From positions 65,451 to 76,889 of the forward strand of contig DFHD01000073.1 of assembly GCA_002372545.1 (NCBI GenBank): a stretch of 11,439 bases of DNA. The letters are read 5' to 3'. The notes under the pieces are model-generated. The model worked only from the letters and a program-made list of their open reading frames with translations, did not search any database and was not told where the DNA came from. This document shows positions 7,746-11,439 of the stretch, piece by piece. The translations under genes and the position numbers were made by a program. Numbering within the stretch: the stretch's first letter is position 1; each line of letters opens with the position of its first letter. This DNA is from Lachnospiraceae bacterium UBA3732. GTDB lineage: Bacteria; Bacillota; Clostridia; Lachnospirales; Lachnospiraceae.

Positions 7746-8523
7746 AAAGAGCGACGGCGAGTCGGTGGAGGAGGAAATACTTTCCATCGTCGAGGAAGGA
7801 CATGAACAGGGCGTGATCCGGCAGGATGAAGCCGAAATGATCGAAAATGTCCTTGAATTTGATGAAAAAAAGGTCAGAGATATCATGACCAGCCGCAGCA
7901 GAGTGTTCGCGGTGCCGAAGGACGAAGTCATAGGCAACTTCCTGAAAAAGGCACTGGAGAGCGGTTTTTCCCGCTATCCGGTCTATGAGGAGGAAATCGA
8001 CCAGATCGTGGGCGTGGTGCATGTAAAGGATCTGGCCATCGGATATCTGGCCGACCCGGAGAAGAAGGTAGGCGAGGTGATGGAAAATGCACTGTTTGTC
8101 CATCCCACCTATGAGGTCATGAAGCTGCTGAGAAAGATGCAGAAGGAAAAGAACCACATGGCCATTGTTCTGGACGAATACGGCCAGACAGAAGGACTGG
8201 TCACACTGGAGGACGTACTGGAGGAACTGGTAGGCAAGATCGAGGATGAACATGATAAGGAACGCCGCGAGGTGCATGTGACGGAAGACAGCCTGATCGT
8301 GGAGGGAACCATTCCGCTGCATGACCTGGAGGAGCAGATCCCCGGTCTGGAATTCCCGGACGGAGATATTGAGACACTGAACGGATTCCTGCTGTACCTG
8401 CTTGGCCGCTTCCCCAAGGAGCATGAGAGAGTCAGCCTTTCGTACGGCGGCTACCGTTTTACCGCCCTTCGTGTGGAAAACCGCATGATCCGCAAAGTAC
8501 GCGTCCAGGAAGATGTCACCTAA
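7738..8523 (+). CDS. CorC/HlyC-type protein with paired CBS domains, lacking the membrane domain
   Basis: A 261-residue soluble protein. Order: an acidic helical lead (1-45), CBS domain 1 (about 46-105, VRDIMTSRSRVFAV), CBS domain 2 (about 110-168, ending TLEDVLEELVGKIEDEHD), and a CorC_HlyC domain (about 176-257). This matches the cytoplasmic half of the DUF21-CBS-CorC transporter family linked to Mg2+/Co2+ export. The N-terminal DUF21 membrane domain is absent, as in E. coli CorC (YbeX). CBS pairs usually bind adenine nucleotides, so a sensing or regulatory role is likely, but the target is unknown. The start ATG lies inside the end of alr (8-base overlap) with AAGGAG at 7728-7733, so translation is probably coupled. 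The repeat-rich region begins 7 bases after its stop. Confidence 0.88.
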   Translation: MFKKSDGESVEEEILSIVEEGHEQGVIRQDEAEMIENVLEFDEKKVRDIMTSRSRVFAVPKDEVIGNFLKKALESGFSRYPVYEEEIDQIVGVVHVKDLAIGYLADPEKKVGEVMENALFVHPTYEVMKLLRKMQKEKNHMAIVLDEYGQTEGLVTLEDVLEELVGKIEDEHDKERREVHVTEDSLIVEGTIPLHDLEEQIPGLEFPDGDIETLNGFLLYLLGRFPKEHERVSLSYGGYRFTALRVENRMIRKVRVQEDVT

Positions 8524-8530
8524 CAAAATC

Positions 8531-8573
8531 GAAGGCAGGCCGCAACATATTGCGAACCTGTATTCCATTTTAG
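8531..8573 (+). repeat. 43-base direct repeat, copy 1
   Basis: Identical over 43 bases to 8654-8696, at a distance of 123 bases. It contains an imperfect hairpin: CAGG (8536-8539) with CCTG (8557-8560), a C/AA internal loop, then CGCAA (8541-8545) with TTGCG (8550-8554) around a CATA loop. The 3' part TGTATTCCATTTTAG is unpaired. Confidence 0.9.
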
Positions 8574-8606
8574 GCAGTTAGAAAACAGGTAATCTGTACT
8601 GAAATG

Positions 8607-8634
8607 TGCGGATCGAAAACATTTGCGAGTTTTC
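8607..8634 (+). repeat. 28-base repeat with hairpin, copy 1
   Basis: Identical to 8754-8781. GAAAAC (8615-8620) pairs with GTTTTC (8629-8634) around the loop ATTTGCGA. Outside the repeat, GTGC (8606-8609) pairs with GCAC (8640-8643), making a two-part stem with a purine-rich internal loop. Confidence 0.88.
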
Positions 8635-8653
8635 AGGGAGCACGAATCACACA

Positions 8654-8696
8654 GAAGGCAGGCCGCAACATATTGCGAACCTGTATTCCATTTTAG
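8654..8696 (+). repeat. 43-base direct repeat, copy 2
   Basis: Exact second copy of 8531-8573, including the CAGG/CCTG and CGCAA/TTGCG hairpin. Sequence on both sides differs from copy 1, apart from a short similar stretch ending in AAACAGG roughly 10-20 bases downstream in both copies. Confidence 0.9.
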
Positions 8697-8739
8697 ATAG
8701 TAAATAAACAGGCTTTCGGTTCACTGTTTGGACTGAGGG

Positions 8740-8802
8740 TTTCTGGAAATACCTGCGGATCGAAAACATTTGCGAGTTTTCGAGAGCAGGTATTGACAGA
8801 AA
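8740..8802 (+). other. long three-segment hairpin with GA internal loops
   Basis: Three stem segments are stacked. The outer is TTTCTG (8740-8745) with CAGAAA (8797-8802). The middle is AATACCTGC (8748-8756) with GCAGGTATT (8786-8794). The inner is TCGAAAAC (8760-8767) with GTTTTCGA (8776-8783). They are separated by a GA/GA internal loop and a GGA/GA internal loop; the apical loop is ATTTGCGA. All 23 pairs are Watson-Crick. No T-run follows, so it does not look like a terminator. Confidence 0.75.
8754..8781 (+). repeat. 28-base repeat with hairpin, copy 2
   Basis: Exact second copy of 8607-8634. Here the inner stem is a perfect 8 pairs, TCGAAAAC (8760-8767) with GTTTTCGA (8776-8783), around the same ATTTGCGA loop. 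It sits inside the longer 8740-8802 hairpin. Confidence 0.88.
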
Positions 8803-8859
8803 GCCGATTCAAAATCTGTACCCGAAAGCCGTAATATAATGAGAAACAGGAGAGACAAA

Positions 8860-9588
8860 ATGTCAGGACATTCAAAATTCGCCAACATCAGAGCAAAAAA
8901 GGAAAAGAACGACGCCGCAAAAGGCAAAGCATTCACCATCATCGGCCGCGAGATCGTAGTGGCCGTTAAGGAAGGCGGACCGGATCCGGCCTCCAACAGC
9001 AAGCTGCGCGACGTCATAGCCAAAGCAAAAGCAGCCAATATGCCCAACGATACCATCGACAGAGGAATCAAGAAGGCAGCCGGCGACGCAGCATCCGTAA
9101 ACTACGTATCCAATACCTATGAAGGCTACGGCCCGGGAGGAACAGCCATAATCGTCCGCACACTGACCGACAACAAGAACCGGACAGCGGCCAACGTCAG
9201 AAGCGCATTCACCAAGGGCGGCGGAAACGTAGGAACCACAGGCTGCGTATCCTACATGTTCGATGAAAAGGGACAGATCATCATCGCCAAAGAAGATACA
9301 GAGCTTTCCGCAGACGAGCTGATGATGATGGCCCTGGATGCAGGAGCCGAGGATTTCTCCGAGGAAGAGGATTCCTACGAGATCATCACCTCACCCGAAG
9401 ATTTTTCCGCAGTTCGCGAAGCCTTCGAGAAGGAAAAAATCGAAATGGCATCCGCCGATGTCACCATGATCCCGCAGAATTATGTGACACTCAGCTCTGA
9501 GGATGATGTAAAGAATTTCGGCCGCATCATGGATCTTCTGGATGCAGATGATGATGTGCAGGCAGTTTACACCAATATAGACGAGTAA
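8860..9588 (+). CDS. yebC: YebC/PmpR/TACO1 family protein
   Basis: A 242-residue cytoplasmic protein with the family's N-terminal signature MSGHSKFANIRAKKEKNDAA, followed by AKAKAANMPNDTIDRGIKKA, YEGYGPGG and NVGTTGCVSYMFD; length and domains are typical and complete. Members were first described as DNA-binding transcriptional regulators (PmpR type). Related proteins, including mitochondrial TACO1, act in translation, with reported roles at proline-rich stretches. Which role applies here cannot be told. The start at 8860 has CAGGAG (8847-8852) seven bases upstream and gives the standard N-terminus; an in-frame ATG at 8839 precedes that site and was rejected. The codons look more C-ended and regular than in neighbouring genes, which would fit high expression, but this is an impression. 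The structured intergenic region ends about 30 bases before the start, so it could be part of the leader. Confidence 0.93.
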   Translation: MSGHSKFANIRAKKEKNDAAKGKAFTIIGREIVVAVKEGGPDPASNSKLRDVIAKAKAANMPNDTIDRGIKKAAGDAASVNYVSNTYEGYGPGGTAIIVRTLTDNKNRTAANVRSAFTKGGGNVGTTGCVSYMFDEKGQIIIAKEDTELSADELMMMALDAGAEDFSEEEDSYEIITSPEDFSAVREAFEKEKIEMASADVTMIPQNYVTLSSEDDVKNFGRIMDLLDADDDVQAVYTNIDE

Positions 9589-9630
9589 TCTTTTTGTGAT
9601 CTTTTCTGGAAAAGCGGAAAGGAGGGCCAT

Positions 9631-10260
9631 ATGGAAAAACGGATCATAACCATAGCGAGACAGTACAGCTCCGGCGGTCTTAAAGTCGGAAAGCGCCTTG
9701 CGGAGGAAATGGGCATCAGCTGCTATGACAGCGAGATGTTCCGTATCGTATCCAGCGGACAGAATATGCGGGACAAGGACGTGGCTCATGATGACAGGAT
9801 CAAGGACACGGCCCTCTTTGACGTGGCGCGGGAGCGCTATAAGGATTACGGTGAGGAAGGCCTGGCTACCGACATGGATGACATCCTTCCCTTCCGGAAT
9901 ATTTACGATTACCAGTCGGATATTATCCGCAGTCTGGCCGAAAAGGAGCCGTGCGTCCTGGTTGGCCGCTGCGCAGACTATATCCTGAAAGACAGAAACG
10001 ACGTTCTCCGGGTATTCATTCATGCGCCCATGGAATTCCGCCTGAAGAGAGCCTCCAGCGTACACGTGATGCCGGAAGCAGAGCTAAACGCCTATATCAT
10101 CAAGAAGGATGAAAAGAAGGCGGCCTACTACCATGAGTATACCGGCGGAAACTGGGACAGTGCGGAGAATTACGATCTTTCTCTGAATACCGCGGAGCTG
10201 GGTATCCACGGCTGCGTTGACCGCATCATGGCATATCTGCAGATCCTTAAGAATGAATAA
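9631..10260 (+). CDS. cytidylate kinase-like family protein
   Basis: A 209-residue protein of the cytidylate kinase-like family common in gut Firmicutes. The N-terminus, IITIARQYSSGGLKVGKRLAEEMG, has the modified nucleotide-binding loop of the family, usually YGSGG; here the first Gly is Ser. The central PCVLVGRCADYILKDR and VFIHAPMEFRLKRA (about 110-135) are the usual core strand and lid-entry segments, and YDLSLNT (about 180-186) is the typical C-terminal strand. The family resembles CMP kinase Cmk but is distinct from it, and its true substrate is unknown, so no symbol is given. The start is well supported by AAAGGAGG (9618-9625). It lies 42 bases after yebC without a terminator and is probably co-transcribed with it. 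The glgA promoter begins 6 bases after its stop. Confidence 0.85.
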   Translation: MEKRIITIARQYSSGGLKVGKRLAEEMGISCYDSEMFRIVSSGQNMRDKDVAHDDRIKDTALFDVARERYKDYGEEGLATDMDDILPFRNIYDYQSDIIRSLAEKEPCVLVGRCADYILKDRNDVLRVFIHAPMEFRLKRASSVHVMPEAELNAYIIKKDEKKAAYYHEYTGGNWDSAENYDLSLNTAELGIHGCVDRIMAYLQILKNE

Positions 10261-10265
10261 ACATT

Positions 10266-10294
10266 TTGACGCTTTACACGCTATGTGATAAAAT
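10266..10294 (+). promoter_or_regulatory. glgA promoter (sigma-A type, extended -10)
   Basis: TTGACG at 10266-10271 and TAAAAT at 10289-10294 are 17 bases apart, and a TG at 10286-10287 gives an extended -10 (TGATAAAAT). Transcription would start near 10301, leaving a leader of about 78 bases. This is the best promoter in the window. Confidence 0.72.
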
Positions 10295-10300
10295 AAAATA

Positions 10301-10370
10301 TACCGGGGGACTGTCTCACAGGTAAATGTTCCGAGGTATATCAGCGGCGGAGCCGCGCATTCAGGGGAGG
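10301..10370 (+). promoter_or_regulatory. glgA leader with small hairpins and ribosome binding site
   Basis: The predicted leader contains CTGT/ACAG (10311-10314 with 10318-10321), a GC-rich hairpin GCGGC-GGA-GCCGC (10344-10356), and the ribosome binding site AGGGGAGG (10363-10370), 8 bases before the ATG. TACC (10301-10304) can pair with GGTA (10335-10338). No known riboswitch was recognised. Confidence 0.4.
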
Positions 10371-10378
10371 TTATTGAC

Positions 10379-11439
10379 ATGAAAAGAGTTGCCTATATTG
10401 CATCGGAATGCGTTCCCTTCATTAAGACCGGCGGTCTGGCGGACGTTGTAGGAACCCTTCCAAAGAAATTTAATAAGGAAGAGTATGATGTACGGGTGAT
10501 CATCCCGAATTATATGTGCCTTCCTGCGAAGTTCAAGAACAAAATGCGTTATCTTACGCATTTTTACATGGATATCGGCTGGAAACAGCAGTATGTCGGC
10601 GTCATGTATATGGAATACGAGGGCGTGCCCGTCTATTTCATTGATAATGAGTATTATTTTAACGGATTCAATATTTACGGCGATGTAAAGTGGGATATTG
10701 AAAAGTTCTGCTATTTCAGTAAGGCGGCGCTTTCCATTCTTCCGGGCATCGGCTTCAGACCTGACATCATTCACTGCCATGACTGGCAGGCTGGTCTGGT
10801 GCCGGTATATCTGAAGACATTGTTTGCCTCCAATCCCTTCTATCGCGGGATCAAGTCCATTATGACTATTCATAACCTGCAGTTCCAGGGCAAGTGGGAT
10901 ATCAAAACCGTGCAGGAGTATTCCGGCCTGCCGATGGATGTCTTTACGCCGGATAAGCTGGAGATCAACAAGGACGCCAGCATGCTGAAGGGCGGTCTGG
11001 TCTATGCGGATAAGATCACTACGGTATCCAATACCTATGCTCAGGAAATCCAGACGCCTTATTACGGCGAAGGGCTGGACGGCCTGCTGCAGGCCCGCTG
11101 GCAGTCTCTGTGGGGTATCGTGAACGGTATTGATTACCAGGTTTACAACCCGGATACCGATCCTGCGCTTGCAGCGCATTATAACAAGAATAACTTCCGT
11201 GAGCAGAAGAAAAAGAATAAGCTGGCGCTCCAGAAGAAGCTCGGACTTCCCGAGGATGAGAATGTATTTATGATGGGAATTGTCTCCCGTCTGACCGACC
11301 AGAAGGGTCTGGATCTCATTGACCGGGCCATGAACGATATCATGACAGACGGAACGCAGCTGGTGGTTCTGGGAACCGGCGACCGCCGTTATGAGGATAT
11401 GTTCCGTTATTATCAGGGCATTCATCCGGCAAAGCTTTC
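10379..11439 (+). CDS. glgA: glycogen synthase (ADP-glucose), 5' part (3' end outside window)
   Basis: A GT5 glycosyltransferase that extends alpha-1,4-glucan chains from ADP-glucose for glycogen storage in the cytoplasm. 353 complete codons are present and the frame runs off the window end; the family is about 475-485 residues, so about 120 C-terminal residues are missing. Visible motifs: ADP-glucose-binding KTGGLADVVG with Lys16, HCHDWQAGLVP (around 137-147), TIHNLQFQG, VSNTYAQEIQT, GIVNGIDYQVYNP, and the C-domain SRLTDQKG with Arg304 and Lys309, which bind the sugar nucleotide. The start is supported by AGGGGAGG (10363-10370) and by the standard N-terminus MKRVAYIASECVPF. No glgC, glgD, glgB or glgP is seen in the window; they may lie downstream. 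It has its own promoter, so it is probably regulated apart from yebC. Confidence 0.94.
   Translation, partial: MKRVAYIASECVPFIKTGGLADVVGTLPKKFNKEEYDVRVIIPNYMCLPAKFKNKMRYLTHFYMDIGWKQQYVGVMYMEYEGVPVYFIDNEYYFNGFNIYGDVKWDIEKFCYFSKAALSILPGIGFRPDIIHCHDWQAGLVPVYLKTLFASNPFYRGIKSIMTIHNLQFQGKWDIKTVQEYSGLPMDVFTPDKLEINKDASMLKGGLVYADKITTVSNTYAQEIQTPYYGEGLDGLLQARWQSLWGIVNGIDYQVYNPDTDPALAAHYNKNNFREQKKKNKLALQKKLGLPEDENVFMMGIVSRLTDQKGLDLIDRAMNDIMTDGTQLVVLGTGDRRYEDMFRYYQGIHPAKL

Larger units (their letters stand above)
8524..8859 (+). other. intergenic region with two copies of an unrecognised three-hairpin element
   Basis: This 336-base stretch has no credible coding region. It holds the same series twice. 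Copy 1: a 43-base repeat with its own hairpin (8531-8573), a small hairpin ACAG/CTGT (8585-8588 with 8594-8597), and a 28-base repeat forming a hairpin (8607-8634, outer pairs reaching 8643). Copy 2: the 43-base repeat (8654-8696), a small hairpin AAACAG/CTGTTT (8706-8711 with 8724-8729), and the 28-base repeat inside a long hairpin (8740-8802). The order is the same, spacing differs, and hairpin arms differ while still pairing. A duplicated non-coding RNA, a cis-acting leader of yebC, or a dispersed genomic repeat are all possible. Orientation is unknown; the plus strand is given because neighbours lie on it. Confidence 0.6.

Noticed and set aside
8553..8566. CGAACCTGTATTCC as a LexA box
   Set aside because: Only the left half resembles the Gram-positive consensus CGAACRNRYGTTCG; the right half and the central R are wrong, and no SOS gene is next to it.
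8531..8781. CRISPR-like array from the repeated units
   Set aside because: Only two copies of each repeat, with unequal spacing, different interspersed hairpins and no cas gene in the window.
8793..8798. Perfect TTGACA as a -35 box for yebC
   Set aside because: It lies in the 3' arm of the long hairpin, and no -10-like sequence follows at 16-18 bases; the TATAAT at 8835 is 36 bases away.
8835..8840. Perfect TATAAT upstream of yebC as a -10 box
   Set aside because: No -35-like sequence lies 16-18 bases upstream, and transcription would start at about 8847, inside the ribosome binding site at 8847-8852.
9601..9614. CTTTTC-TG-GAAAAG as a terminator after yebC
   Set aside because: The stem is short and AT-rich, the loop is too small for full pairing, and no T-run follows; the next gene's ribosome binding site comes directly after.

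Overview
The window carries only plus-strand genes and looks like a chromosomal stretch from a Gram-positive gut anaerobe of the Clostridia, most likely Lachnospiraceae. That placement is an inference from the gene families (DUF1846, a small four-cysteine DUF6472-type protein, a stand-alone phenylacetate-CoA ligase, a cytidylate kinase-like protein), strong AGGAGG-type ribosome binding sites and moderate GC content. No tRNA, rRNA, CRISPR array, transposase or phage gene was seen, and no convincing rho-independent terminator.

Layout. Bases 1-870 are the 3' part of a DUF1846 gene, followed 42 bases later by a Si-type citrate synthase and then a 58-residue four-cysteine protein. After a 120-base gap with a possible promoter comes a PaaK-type phenylacetate-CoA ligase, then a membrane-anchored C39-like papain-fold protein whose catalytic Cys and His both appear to be replaced. 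Next is a compact run: bifunctional NAD(P)H-hydrate repair enzyme (nnr), alanine racemase (alr), and a soluble CorC-type CBS protein that overlaps alr by 8 bases. A 336-base intergenic region follows, then a YebC-family protein, a cytidylate kinase-like protein, and the 5' part of glycogen synthase glgA, which has its own good promoter.

How the genes work together. Most are housekeeping: entry of acetyl-CoA into the oxidative branch toward 2-oxoglutarate, repair of damaged NAD(P)H, D-alanine supply for the cell wall, translation or regulation (YebC), and glycogen storage. They do not form one pathway. Spacing suggests about four transcription units: DUF1846 to the small protein; paaK to corC; yebC to the kinase-like gene; glgA onward.

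The most unusual part is the corC-yebC intergenic region. It holds two copies of a three-hairpin element built from a 43-base exact repeat, a small hairpin and a 28-base exact repeat. In the second copy the last hairpin extends to a 63-base stem with GA/GA internal loops. Its outer stem differs between copies with a paired, compensatory base change, which points to conserved structure. I do not recognise it as a known RNA class. The second notable point is the probable pseudoprotease at 3987-4856.
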